From Alligator mississippiensis (taxonomy: Eukaryota > Chordata > Crocodylia > Alligatoridae): a stretch of DNA of 64,000 nt. Below, one piece after another: positions 35,661 to 47,149 of the stretch. Location of the stretch: the NCBI RefSeq assembly GCF_030867095.1, contig NC_081824.1, positions 308,590,956 through 308,654,955 on the forward strand. Direction: 5' to 3'. Position 1 is the first letter of the stretch; the number at the start of each line of letters is the position of its first letter. The notes below the pieces were generated by a model. It was not told where the DNA came from. It did not search any database and worked only from the letters and a program-made list of their open reading frames with translations. The position numbers were made by a program, and so were the translations under genes.

Positions 35661-38600
35661 GTGGAAAAATCATTTCTAAACATTTCTTATTGTTGGGTGT
35701 TACAGGATAAAAATGAGTTGTCATACAGCATGAATGCCATATAGCATATTTAGCTGGACAGTATTAATATGGATACTTTTGTGTAGCACTTTCCATACAA
35801 AACTTGGATATACAAAACCCTTAGGATTTTAGGTTTCTATGAATAGTCCATTATTCAGATGAGAAAAATGAGGGGCCAAAGACCATGCAGGAAGTCTTTG
35901 AGGGTATATAACGAGAAACCGAAAGTTTTCTTACCCTAACAATAATGCATTAAGCATAATAGCAAGAACAAAAGAACTGTAATTCTGGTACAGACTGGAA
36001 AATTACAATATAATGCAATACTTGCCATTTTTCTAGTGCAGTTACCACATAGGAGCAAACCTTCTAAAGCAGAAATCACTACATTATATTATGTGATAGT
36101 AAATTACTGTCTGTGCAGTACCATCAGACACTGTCTGCCATCTGAGATTTGCTTAATGTTGAATGAAACTCTGAGACCTGGGCCTCTCCTTTTTACCTCC
36201 TCCTTCCTCCATTCCTTCTCCTAATGGCTGAAACCAGAATTTGGGTCTGGAATTTTATCTGTTTCACTTTGTCAATCATGGATTGTATATAGCAGTGGAG
36301 CTAGAAAATGAGATCTCTGAATTTGTATCCCACCTACAAAATGTAAGCCAAGGAAGGGAATAAGTACCTTTGTTTGGGATGGACGGGCAGACAGCTAAAG
36401 TGTCCCTCATCTCTACTTTTCAAAGCTGAGACCAAAGAGTGAAAACAAAGCAGAAAGAAAATTGTCTTTGTGTGTATAGTGTGTGCCTATATAATATTTA
36501 GTAAGTTCAAGAGTAAATCAATTTTTTGGTTATCATGCTCTGGTATGTTTTATCAAATTAAATACCTGACCCCTTCACTCAGTGTTCATTTTAATATTGC
36601 TAGGACAGATCTTGGAAGCAAGCACATATTTCACAGAACAAGTCAACCTGAAAGGCTGAATTTTTCCCCAAAGTGACAACCAAACCAAGAAGACACTTTG
36701 AATTTAAAAAAACATTCTTTCCTTTTTTGCATCAGTATGCTAGGCATGCAACATCAACAGTTCTAAAAGTGAACCACAATGGTACAAAATATTATTTCTG
36801 TAATGATGTATTATTAATGTATTATCATGTTAAGCACTTTGTAATCATATTATGCTTGGATTGCATAGCTTCACTGCAGTGTTTTATAGTGGCTAATATG
36901 GTACAATGAGAACACACATTCATTGTGTTAGCGAACATAAAAGTAGGAGAGGACTACTTATGCACTGATGCTTTCATTAGCTTGCATAAATAAGCTCTGG
37001 CTTTCGTTATTAAAACAATATTGCCTTGGATCTATAGCCTATATTATATTTAGTGAAGTGCTGTAGATCAAGAACCATTTGTTAACTATATTGCTTTCTA
37101 CAGGGTATGCTTTTCAGCTGTCCCAGGATTCTTCCAGCTGCTATTAACTGCCTTTTTAGAAGCTGTGGCTGCAGTGCTTGCCAAGAATTTAGAGTAGACT
37201 GCAAAACACATAATAGTATGGTGTTTCTTACTTTGAGTTCTCTTTATCTTTCTTGCATTAACATTTTTGCTGGTTTCTTTTTTGGGGGACAGAACTGTTT
37301 ACTGGGTTGCAACAGCTAAACTAGGAATAAATGCATTGGTTCAGGAACGACTAAGCAAAATTATCTTGCTGGATTATTGCCACCTGGGATACAATGGAAT
37401 GAAATCATTACTCTTTACCTCTTAGGTAGCACAGGTTGTTTCAGTGTATGTGCCATAGTTAGATAATTCTTTCCTTTGCCTTGAGCAAAGTAAAATGAAA
37501 CTATTCACCAAATGGTAAGGATATGATGAAACATTGCTTTGACTACCTCTCTTGCTTCTGTGGACCACAAATAGTAAAATCTCCATCTAAAGCCCATTCA
37601 GATTGATGGAAAGATGCCAGTGGACATTTGATTGGGCATTACAATCCAACAATTCTCATGGACCTTCATAGGTCTAAGTAACATAGGTAAGGCAGTAGGT
37701 AGTCAATTTGCTAAACTCCAGGCTCTTCTAGGCACGTTCATTTGAGTGTAGGGAATCCATGTAATAAGAACTACGGGATTCCTTTATTAATATAGCAAAG
37801 CAGAGATTGATAGATTCATATTGGCATGCATCTCAGCCACCAGTTGCCTTGTAATCACTTTCCCAGCTGTGATACGAGTAGGGATGATTTCTAAGCTGTA
37901 TATTTAGTTTTAGAGTGCTTACTTATTTATGTTGTGGTACATATTTTATTTAATGATTCATTTAATTATTTTTAGCCTCCCTACATAGTTAGGAGAGAGG
38001 GAAGCAAAATGTCAAAGCATTTCCAAACAGAAGGTAAAAGGTGTTGTACTCAGAAAGAAGCAGGCATGTCCCACTATGGTTGCCATTCAGATTGGTGTCT
38101 GAAACACTGAGATAAATTGCAGACCCCACTTAGAAATAACTGAAGGTTTTCATGATCCTTTTGAAACTGAGATTATGAATCTGGGTTCAGGGAAGATGAA
38201 TGAGCTTCATAGGCTTACCCCTACTTCGTTCAACTTCAGAGGCACTCCTTTTGGGGGCACTGTAAGAATCAAGAACTGTGAATGGAGAAGTGAGGTGCAA
38301 GGAAACATGCTGTATTTTTTCAGTTTTCCCTAGCTCCTCAACACAGTACAGATCTGTATAAGAAATTTCTCATCTGTAGCGTAGTGAGCTAGCTTTTAAA
38401 CTACTTTTGGGATGTACGTGTTGTTTAGACAGCCTGCTTCTATATGGGCAGGTAAAATCAATTTGCTTCTAATGTAAAGCTAGTTGATATCTACCAGGAC
38501 AACATGGCAGTGACTGAGATGTTGGACACAGCTGCAGTAACTAGCATAAGTTCCACTTCCATGCTGTTAAGGCCTGTCCCAAAAAGGACAATTTTAGAGG

Positions 38601-38982
38601 CACTATATAAAAAGTAGGTTGCTAGAGCCTCTCTTCTCCCACATTCTTGGGGAGTGGAAGGGGTAGCTTGCACTGATTGAAAAAGTCTTCAGCACATGCA
38701 TCCTTTTAATATTACTATATTTGTTGACTTGGCGCATATACCTTGCCCCCACAAAATCAACCCTCTGGAACTGAAGTGAATGTTTTATGTTGGGAAGATG
38801 ATTTTCTCTGTGGAATAGAAGCTTGGATAAAATTGTGGCAAAATGGCAGCCAGCTTTGTGCCCTCTCTCTCTCTCAACCAACAAGTGAGGGCAGAGTACT
38901 GTTTAGCACTTTCACCACAGCTCTCAGCTTGATTGCCAAAAAAGAAATTGACAGCCATTTTGCTACACAGCTGACTCTAGAT
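35661..38982. other. UTRN intron, nothing recognised
   Basis: AT-rich to neutral sequence with short ORFs only. The ORF starting at 38743 runs into the hAT MITE and is not considered real. Confidence 0.4.
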
Positions 38983-39200
38983 CAGTGGTTTTCAACCTAT
39001 GGTCCATGGACCCCTGGGGGTCTGCAGACTCTGTCCAAGGGGTCTGCGAAAGATGATTATGATCAATCAGAAGTACCTGAGTACCTACACTTACAAGTCA
39101 AAGGAGTCCATGCTTCCATTCAAAATTTCCAAAGCAGTCTTTATCTCTGTTTGAAATTTTTGTAGGGGTCCACAAATGAAAAAAAGGTTGAAAACCACTG
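38983..39200. mobile_element. hAT-type MITE
   Basis: Terminal inverted repeats CAGTGGTTTTCAACCT and AGGTTGAAAACCACTG at the two ends, the well-known hAT (Charlie-type) terminus. 218 bp, no transposase. The flanks CTCTAGAT and TGCTAGAC match at six of eight positions, consistent with a decayed 8-bp target-site duplication. Confidence 0.9.
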
Positions 39201-39308
39201 TGCTAGACCATGACTCCGGAAAAATCTCCCTAGCTCTCCCATGTGCATTCTACCTTCCAAAAACAAGGTGTGTGTCTTATTTAGGAGAGTCTGGTATGTG
39301 AGAAAATA

Positions 39309-40197
39309 TGGGCATGTCCTATGTTGAGATGTGTGTGGAATATGTGGGGCTGGTTCATGGGAATGAACTTTTCTGGAGTGAAGAGGTGTCAGTGGGACAC
39401 CTTCACCTGACCCACCCTGGGAAAATGAGCAGAAAGGGAAGTTGAAATCAAGGGCCTTGTTGCATGCAATTTTGGGCAGCTCCTGAGCTCATCAACAGCT
39501 GAACATCAACACTTGAAACTAGTTTTAAAGCACTCCTTTTTAAGCACACTACTTCAGGGCAAGATAATTTTTGATCCCTGCTACCCAGCTCATGTTATAT
39601 TAAGTGCCACCATGTCAGGCTATACCTTAGTGTAAATCCGCCACCCATCACCCCTGCCTCACCAGATCCCCACTCATTGCCCCCTCTGCTCTTCTCCCCT
39701 GCTTACTTTTTGTGGCCATGCTGTCTTTCCCAGGGGAGCAGGCAGGGTAGGGTTAAACTGCATGCCTGGTTGTTGCCATTGCTGCTGCTACTCCCTCCAC
39801 CTCAAGAGCATCTCTCCACCTCAAGAGCAGCAGCAGCCAGGCAGATAGGTTAACTCTTCCCTGCCTACTCCCCTGGTAAAGACAGCACAGGCACCCAGAA
39901 GTAAGTAATGCCCCAGAGTTGGGAGGAGGCAGGGGTAGAGCCCTGGAGGTGGGGGAGGGCCAGAATTGGGGAAGTCCTGGGGGGCAGAGGGTAGTCCATA
40001 ATGAGACGGGAGAATTATTACCTTTCAGGCCTCTGCTGGCTTAAAGTGCCACTGCTCCAAGCTCCAGCTAGCACTAACAACCATTAACATTTGTGTGGCT
40101 CAATGCAAGGTGTAATGAGGCAACAGAGGAGGTATTTGGAACCAACCCACTTAGGGGAGCAGGGAGCCCTGAACTAATTTAGTCTAAACATGCCCAA
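39309..40197. mobile_element. Possible fold-back MITE with GGGCATGT ends
   Basis: GGGCATGTCCTATG at 39309 is matched by the reverse complement of the right edge (GGGCATGTTTAGACT, ending 40197). The core is a strong inverted repeat: 39716-39790 against 39826-39895 (TGCTGTCTTTCCCAGGGGAG versus TGCTGTCTTTACCAGGGGAG). The loop holds a partial tandem copy of CTCCACCTCAAGAGCA. Outer limits are inferred; the inner fold-back is clear. Confidence 0.5.
39716..39895. repeat. Fold-back core, about 70-bp arms
   Basis: Left arm 39716-39790 and right arm 39826-39895 are reverse complements with scattered mismatches; both contain CAGGGGAG-AGGCAGGG and the GCAGCAGC/GCTGCTGC word at the loop side. Confidence 0.75.
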
Positions 40198-40297
40198 GAC
40201 AGTATTAATTAATTCAGGACCAAATTCTATCCCCAAACAAATGTGAGCAATTTTTGCTTTTTAGTGGGAGTTAAAAGGACAGGTCTTCTCCTTAATC

Positions 40298-40325
40298 ATA
40301 TATATATATATATTTTTTTTTTTTT
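40298..40325 (+). repeat. (TA)n followed by T-run
   Basis: About 16 bases of alternating A and T followed by 13 T. Confidence 0.9.
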
Positions 40326-41676
40326 AAACATCCCTGGCATATTTTATTCTTCAATATGATGTTTTCTCAGATGCCTTAGTACCATCTTACTACTTTATTA
40401 CCTTCAGAAATAGAAAACTTTATTCCTAATTCACTCTTTTCCAGAGAATAGCTCTATTCTTTCTAACAACTTTAAATAACTATGATTGTTCGGTCTTTGT
40501 ATCAGCCTTATTGTCTTCTATAGCACCATCTCCGTTTCTGTAATATCTTTTCTTTACAGTAAGGTGACCGCAATGGCAGAGCAATCTGTCAGACTTGTCT
40601 GGAATAATTCTATATGTTATCTCAATTTATACATCCAGCATTCTCCTGGTTGCATTTTTTCCCCGTTAACTGTTAAGTTCTGTACCAAAGAATATAGATA
40701 TTCGCAAGTAAGATAGAGGAAGATCCTGAAACAACTGTTCTTATACTCTCTTCTATTTGAGAGTGACTGAAGAGAAATAAGGTGGGGAGTGAGAGATAAA
40801 GAAGCAGAGAGAAAAGGATTTTTTCTTTGCTTTATTATTATACCATAGCTTTTTGTTTCCTGATTCTCATAGACAACCAGTCTCAAAAAATGGTGTTAGG
40901 TCTGCTTTCCCTGGTGTTCTTATCTAGTGACCAAAGGTTTAACTTTTCTTAGAGGATGTGCTGGAATGAGCTGTAGCTGGATTCCTTCTGGGATCAAAAG
41001 GTAAATGTTGTCTAGTTGCCTGACTGGAGAGCTATATCAAGGCCTGCTTATGTACAGAAAGCTGTCTGGAGAATAGTTAATCTGTTTTGATGTTGTCTTT
41101 CTGAAAAGCTTTTTATTATTATCTGACTATTTTTCCCTGAATACTTAAACCCAGAATCCTTGATTAGCATCAGGTGTTTTTTGTATCTGGTACTTCTTTA
41201 CATATTTGCTCACTTTTTCTGAATATGTTGATTTTTGAAGTGACCAAATATAATTGTAACATCTTTTCTGGCATTTCTCTAAGCATGTCCCTAGCTGCTT
41301 TCATCCAGAAATACTTTGCCAAGTAGCTAATCTGTTATATTGTGTCATCATTATATGCTCTTTTGTAATTTTAGCTTCCTGTGCATTGAATTTAGATAAA
41401 GGCTACCTAATGCCTGAAATTCTAAAAATCTTGAGGGATACTTTAGGATTCCAAATCTGCGCATTTTTTATTTTGTACATTGGAGGGTTATTAATAACTC
41501 AACAACTGTGCCCCAAGGTCCTGTTTAACTCCTGTTTCTCAGCCTGGAATAAACATATATGCACCTTTCCTTGCACATGAATTATTCACCATGCCATTTG
41601 GTTGGGGACTGGTAATGTAGAACATAGAATCAAGGTTTGTTATAGTGTTAATTTTATTAAAGTAACTAAGAATTAC
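40326..41676. other. UTRN intron, nothing recognised
   Basis: AT-rich stretch with short ORFs on both strands; no domain seen. Confidence 0.4.
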
Positions 41677-41684
41677 TATATGCT

Positions 41685-41987
41685 TAAGGTGAACACCTGT
41701 CCTGGTTAGGGACAGATAGTCACCTCTCCTTCTCTCTTCATCCCTCCCTCCCAGGTCAGCACCTCACTGAAGGGAAAGGCGGAGGTGAAGTGGCATGCTG
41801 TGACAGGCAGGCAGTGAGTGCAGCCACAGTGCCTGTTCAGCTGCCTTCCTGGGGCACCACTCTGCTTCACATCCCCACCAGAATGTGCCCCATGCCCGGG
41901 ACACTCATTTTAATCTGTGCCCTGTGCCTGGGACCAGTCTCCATAATCCAGACTGTCCTGAGAAAAACAGGATGAATGGTCACCCTA
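41685..41987. mobile_element. hAT-type MITE with perfect 8-bp target-site duplication
   Basis: TATATGCT occurs directly on both sides (41677-41684 and 41988-41995). The termini are inverted and imperfect: TAAGGTGAACACCTGTCCTG at the left, and TAGGGTGACCATTCATCCTG when the right end is reverse complemented. 303 bp, GC-rich, non-coding interior. The ORF 41790-41975 inside is not a gene. Confidence 0.88.
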
Positions 41988-42267
41988 TATATGCTAGATA
42001 ATTATCATGACACATAAAAACCTATAATAATTTTTAAAAAGGGTGTGTAGGTAGGGTAAGGAAAAGTGTTTCTGGAGAAGTATATTTCAACCAAATAATC
42101 TGTGCATGAGATGACAGGATCTGGGATTTGGGTTGCAAGTGAGCCCAGAGGGCACTCCAGGGGTGTCTCTGTGGAGTCATGGGAGCTCTCCCATACAGCA
42201 AATGACCTAAAGGAGCAGCCAATTTTTCAGTGTCAGGCTGAGGTAAAGGGTGAAGACGGTTAATTCA

Positions 42268-42764
42268 GGCTAGGGACAGAAGTTATACATAAACTGGTAT
42301 AAGGGATCAGAAACCGGTCCAAATCTGTAACACAGGTGAAGTTCAGTGCACATAAACCACTTTCAAAATGGTTGAAATTGCTTTAAGATAAACCTGGATG
42401 GATGTAATATCAGACTTCACTGATTTAGTTTTAATCAGTTTATTGAACATTTGGCCCGGATCCCCTCCAGATTCAAGTTTAACTCGCAGTCCCCCAGCAT
42501 CCCAAGATGCTTTGCACCTCCCCCACAAAACACTCGTCGCAGAGTGGGAAGGCTAGCCTTGGCCCAAACCGTCTGCCAAGCGGAGAGGCATGCTCTAGTG
42601 CCCCCTGGCTTCTGGCCTAAGCCACTGCAAGCATGTGGCTGCATTTTTGGAATCAAAAGTGTATGTCTGTTCACTTACTTGTTGGTTTAATCTACATAGC
42701 TCAGACTAACCTGCGAAGATTGAATCGATTCAGCCTCAGGATTTTTGACTGTCTGTACTTATTC
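42268..42764 (+). mobile_element. MITE of the GGCTAGGTACAGACA family (copy 2 of 5)
   Basis: Left end GGCTAGGGACAGAAGT, right end (reverse complement) AATAAGTACAGACAGTC. Contains the shared internal blocks 'gatcagaaaccggtccaaatct', 'caaaatggttgaaattgctt' and 'cccccagcatcccaagatgc'. Longer than copy 1 (497 against 244 bp), so copy 1 is an internally deleted form. Confidence 0.75.
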
Positions 42765-43669
42765 TAAATGTTTGTCATGGCTTTTTCTCTGCTGCCAGTT
42801 ACCTCGCAACAGATTCATGTACTTCATTCGCATCAGCTACCATTCGGATGCTGAGTTCCTTACTATTAGTGCAAGTTAACTTGGAGGCAATGGAGAAGGG
42901 AGGGAAAGACCTAGTGGTCAGACTCCCTTGTTATGGAAAGAGAAAAGAATACCCCCGTACTCATCAGGGAAGGGCACAAGCTATGTCCTGGTAAAGAGGT
43001 TGTGACAACCCAATCTAACGCAATATGTTAGAACCATTCCAGTGCAAATCTAATCCTACTTACAACACACAGGTATATTTATCTTTGTCTGCAAAATATA
43101 CAAGGAATAGAGTTGCATGTCTCCAGGCATATATCCAGGTCTTGATCTGTGCTTGATCAAAAGCCATGGAACTCACTAGGTGTGTTTCTGCCAGGTTTTT
43201 TTTTTTCATTGGATTTGGGTCCTATGTGCTCTGTGAATGTGTCTTTTCTTCATTCTGCAGTGGTGTCTTTGTTGCTTAGGAAGGTGACTTTGTAGGTTCC
43301 TGGATTCCTCTTGAATTGCTTTTTATGGGTAGATATATTTTTCTCAATGAACCAGAGAAGAGATATTGTTGGTAAATAAGAAATCAATTCTGTTTTATAA
43401 TCCTAGCAATTTAGGTGCCTTGACAACTAAGTTCAACCCATTAAAACATCTAGCAAATAAACCACAGAAGATAAAAATGCCCAGGCAAACATCACCAAAC
43501 CATGGCTCTTTGCCTAAAGCCTTTTTTTCCCCAAATAAAAAAAGGGCATTTATGCATTTCTTAAAAAAACCCTACTAAGTATTTAGGAATCCTTTGCTTC
43601 AGAAGGTGGGCATTGTAAACTCTGAGGGTAGCAGGGACTCTGATCTCTGATACTGCCATATTTTCTCCT

Positions 43670-43985
43670 AGGATAAGTACACAGTCAAAAAGCTTGAGGC
43701 TGAATCAGTCCAATCTTCACAGGTTGGTCTAAGCTGTAGACTGAACCAATAAGCAAGTGAGCAGATTTTTACCTTTGATTCTGGAAATGCAGCCACAGGC
43801 TTGCAGTGGCCCAAGCTAGAAGACAGGGGATACTAGAGATGCCTCCTTGCTTGGCTGGAGCAGGTAGCTTGGGCCAAGGCTAGCTAGGCCACCCTGAGAG
43901 GAAGAGTTTGCAGGGCAGGTACAAAGCACCCTGGGATGCTGGGGAACTGAGTTAGCTTGAATCTGGAGTGGATCTGGGACAAAAC
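43670..43985 (-). mobile_element. MITE of the same family (copy 3 of 5), truncated
   Basis: The reverse complement of the right half of copies 2 and 5: it begins at the terminal block (AAGTACACAGTCAAAAA at 43675) and continues through CAATCTTCAC, 'gcagccacaggcttgcagtggcccaagc' and 'ccctgggatgctgggg', then breaks near 43985. Confidence 0.7.
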
Positions 43986-44016
43986 TTCAAGTCTCTTGAG
44001 ATTTTATATGTAAAAT

Positions 44017-44035
44017 CTCTCTCTCTCTCTCTCTC
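44017..44035 (+). repeat. (CT)n microsatellite
   Basis: About nine CT units. Confidence 0.85.
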
Positions 44036-44159
44036 AATTTCAAAGGCTAAAATGCATGTTTTATTTTTAAAAATTTACTTGTTTTTTTATCAATTTATTT
44101 TTTCCATGTTGTATGAAATGAGCTGTGTTTTTTATTTTTATCAACTTTGCAAACATACA

Positions 44160-44625
44160 CACAGCATCTGCTTCAGGAGCTGGGGGCCATGCTAGTATTG
44201 CTGTGCCAGGAGGTGGGGTTTGAGGGGAAGGGCTGGTAGCACCTGGGAGCCTGATGCTGCCATCCCTTCACTCTGCCCAGTCCCAGCCAGGGCCAGGGTT
44301 AAACTCCCACAGAACCTATCCTAGTTCAGCTTCTGCAGCAGTTTGTCTCTTGTGTCAGTCATGCAGGGGCTGGACCACACTTCATGGAAGTTTGATCCCT
44401 ACCCCAGTCACACAGGGACTGGGTCAGGCTCTGTGGGAGTTTAGGCCCTGCTTTGCCTGGGACCTGGGCTGAGCAGCATCGGGTTTCCTGCTGCTACCAG
44501 ACCTGCCCCTCCAATCACCTCCCTCCCAGCACAGCCTTACCCGCACATCTCCCATCTCCTGCAGTGACCACCAGGTATGTGTGCACAGCACCCCCGATCC
44601 AGATTTCTTTATCTCCATCCTGGAT
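44160..44625. repeat. GC-rich block of probable repeat origin
   Basis: G+C jumps against AT-rich flanks. Words such as CAGGG-CTGG-and GGGAGTTT recur in a loose tandem/inverted pattern (for example 44335-44350 and 44420-44440). ORFs in several frames without a domain. Confidence 0.3.
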
Positions 44626-45150
44626 TTTTTTTTATGCCTTCTTTATGTAAATTCTGATAATCACTGATGGAAATATTTTTGATTGGTCTGTGAGTGTCGC
44701 ATAAAATCAAAGTTTATCAATGTCTATAGATTAAAAATCAAATCCAGCCAAGCCTATACATGGGCATTAGGAGGAACAAAAACCGCTTATCTGTTGCAGT
44801 GGAATAGAGTTTAAGATTTTAAGGTTCACTGGAATATGGTATCCCAAAGAAATGTACAGAGTACTTGGGAAACCTCCTTTTCCTTGTGTTGAAGAGAGTT
44901 TGTTCATTGTTGCATACTAACTGGCAGCCAGAAGAGGGAGCTAAGTAGTAGGTAGGCAGTGAAGCTAGGCAAATACTGGATGGGGGGAAAAAGGGGGTAA
45001 AAAAAAAATTTTTTTGAATTTTAAATGAATTTGTGTAGATTGTCTACAACCCTTCTGTGAATGAATAATTTAGCAAATTAATTTCTTAGAGGAAAGGTTT
45101 GAAGAAGTGAGTACTTCCAAAAGAATCTGAAAGCAAACTATGAATTGTAT
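44626..45150. other. UTRN intron, nothing recognised
   Basis: AT-rich sequence with an A/T palindromic run (AAAAAAAAATTTTTTT) near 45000. Confidence 0.35.
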
Positions 45151-45199
45151 CATCTCACAAACATTGGTAGGGGTAACTGGATTCTTACTATTGTGTGAC

Positions 45200-45360
45200 A
45201 CCTAGCTTCCCAATCATAACAGCTCCAGTTTCAGAACTGAATACTTGGATTTGACCTTTTACAAAAAAAAAAAAATAAAAAATGCTAGACTGCACATAAG
45301 TAGAATAAAGTTTGGGAAATTGTAGCCTGTTCATATACTTGACAAATGTAAGGGGACGAA
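45200..45360 (+). repeat. Dispersed repeat, copy A (shared with 51765-51900)
   Basis: The blocks CCAATCATAACAGCTCCAGT, TTTCAG-ACTGAATA-TTG-ATTTGACC and AGTAGAATAAAGTTTGGGAAA appear in the same order and spacing as at 51765-51870. The family is unknown; it has no coding content. Confidence 0.65.
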
Positions 45361-45394
45361 CAGCTTGAAATAAACTAGTTGATATGACTCAACT

Positions 45395-47135
45395 AACAAT
45401 TGCAGAAGCAATTGGTGACAGATAGAGGGGACAAGGCTGAACTCCTCAACGAGTTCTTTGCCTCAGTGTTCCTAAGCGAGGGGCACGACAAGTCTCTCAC
45501 TGGGGTTGTAGAGAGGCAGCAGCAAGGCGCCAGACTTCCATGCGTAGATCCTGAGGTGGTGCAGAGTCATTTGGAAGAACTGGATGCCTTTAAGTCGGCA
45601 GGCCCGGATGGGCTCCATCCCAGGGTGCTGAAGGCACTGGCCGACGTCATTGCAGAGCCACTGGCGGGAATATTCGAATGCTCGTGGCGCACGGGCCAAG
45701 TCCCGGAGGACTGGAAAAGGGCTAACGTGGTCCCCATTTTCAAAAAGGGGAGGAAGGAGGACCCGGGCAACTATAGGCCGGTCAGTCTCACCTCCATCCT
45801 TGGTAAAGTATTTGAAAAAATTATCAAGGCTCACATTTGTGAGAGCCCGGCAGGACAAATTATGCTGAGGGGAAACCAGCACGGGTTTGTGGCGGGCAGA
45901 TCGTGCCTGACCAACCTAGTCTCTTTCTATGACCAGGTTACGAAACGCCTGGACACAGGAGGAGGGGTGGATGTTGTATACCTGGACTTCAGGAAGGCCT
46001 TCGATACGGTATCCCACCCCATACTGGTGAACAAATTAAGAGGCTGTGATGTGGATGACTGCACAGTCTGGTGGGTGGCGAATTGGCTAGAGGGTCGCAC
46101 CCAAAGAGTCGTGGTAGATGGGTCGGTCTCGACCTGGAAGGGTGTGGGTAGTGGGGTCCCGCAGGGTTCGGTCCTTGGACCGATACTCTTTAATGTCTTC
46201 ATCAGCGACTTGGACGTGGGAGTGAAATGTACTCTGTCCAAGTTTGCAGATGACACAAAGCTATGGGGCGAAGTGGACACGCCGGAGGGCAGGGAACAGC
46301 TGCAGGCAGACCTGGATAGGCTGGACAAGTGGGCGGAAAACAACAGAATGCAGTTCAACAAGGAGAAATGCAAAGTGCTGCACCTAGGGAGGAAAAATGT
46401 CCAGCACACCTACAGCCTAGGGAATGACCTGCTGGGTGGCACGGAGGTGGAAAGGGATCTTGGAGTCCTAGTGGACTCCAAGTTGAACATGAGCCGGCAG
46501 TGTGACGAAGCCATCAGAAAAGCCAATGGCACTTTATCGTGCATCAGCAGATGCATGACAAATAGGTCCAGGGAGGTGATACTTCCCCTCTATAGGGCGT
46601 TGGTCAGACCGCAGTTGGAGTACTGCGTGCAATACTGGGCGCCACACTTCAAGAAGGATGCGGATAACCTGGAGAGGGTCCAGAGAAGGGCAACTCGTAT
46701 GGTCAAGGGCCTGCAGACCAAGCCCTACGAGGAGAGACTAGAGAAACTGGACCTTTTCAGCCTCCGCAAGAGAAGGTTGAGAGGCGACCTTGTGGCTGCC
46801 TATAAGTTCATCACGGGGGCACAGAAGGGAATTGGTGAGGATTTATTCACCAAGGCGCCCCCGGGGGTTACAAGAAACAATGGCCACAAGCTAGCAGAGA
46901 GCAGATTTAGACTGGACATTAGGAAGAACTTCTTCACAGTTCGAGTGGCCAAGGTCTGGAACGGGCTCCCAAGGGAGGTGGTGCTCTCCCCTACCCTGGG
47001 GGTCTTCAAGAGGAGGTTAGACGAGTATCTAGCTGGGGTCATTTAGACCCAGCACTCTTTCCTGTTTATGCAGGGGGTCAGACTTGATGATCTATTGAGG
47101 TCCCTTCCGACCCTAACATCTATGAATCTATGAAC
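45395..47135 (+). mobile_element. CR1 LINE, young subfamily, 5'-truncated, intact RT reading frame
   Basis: The element begins in the linker upstream of the reverse transcriptase and runs to a proper CR1 3' end: a stop TAG at 47044-47046, then about 90 bases of 3' UTR ending CTATGAATCTATGAA near 47135. The missing 5' part includes the whole endonuclease, so the copy is non-autonomous. The lack of frameshifts over 548 codons makes it one of the youngest insertions in the window. Confidence 0.95.
45400..47046 (+). CDS. CR1 ORF2 reverse transcriptase (partial, open)
   Basis: 548 codons, uninterrupted. Domains by residue: linker 1-60; RT fingers from about 65 (S-A-G-P-D-G-L-H-P at 66-74, V-P-I-F-K-K-G at 111-117, N-Y-R-P-V-S-L at 124-130); motif A Y-L-D-F-R-K-A-F-D at 194-202 with the catalytic D at 196; motif B S-G-V-P-Q-G-S at 251-257; motif C F-A-D-D at 282-285 with both catalytic aspartates; thumb and C-terminal region to 548, including [15 protein letters not shown]1 RT copies its own RNA at a nicked genomic site; the nicking endonuclease normally at the N-terminus is missing. 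The ATG at 45400 lies at the truncation point and is probably fortuitous. Host expression is not implied. Confidence 0.92.
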   Translation: MQKQLVTDRGDKAELLNEFFASVFLSEGHDKSLTGVVERQQQGARLPCVDPEVVQSHLEELDAFKSAGPDGLHPRVLKALADVIAEPLAGIFECSWRTGQVPEDWKRANVVPIFKKGRKEDPGNYRPVSLTSILGKVFEKIIKAHICESPAGQIMLRGNQHGFVAGRSCLTNLVSFYDQVTKRLDTGGGVDVVYLDFRKAFDTVSHPILVNKLRGCDVDDCTVWWVANWLEGRTQRVVVDGSVSTWKGVGSGVPQGSVLGPILFNVFISDLDVGVKCTLSKFADDTKLWGEVDTPEGREQLQADLDRLDKWAENNRMQFNKEKCKVLHLGRKNVQHTYSLGNDLLGGTEVERDLGVLVDSKLNMSRQCDEAIRKANGTLSCISRCMTNRSREVILPLYRALVRPQLEYCVQYWAPHFKKDADNLERVQRRATRMVKGLQTKPYEERLEKLDLFSLRKRRLRGDLVAAYKFITGAQKGIGEDLFTKAPPGVTRNNGHKLAESRFRLDIRKNFFTVRVAKVWNGLPREVVLSPTLGVFKRRLDEYLAGVI

Positions 47136-47149
47136 TCTGGAAGGGACAG

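Noticed and set aside
38743..39165. 140-codon ORF
   Set aside because: Its second half is hAT MITE sequence; the first half has no recognised domain.
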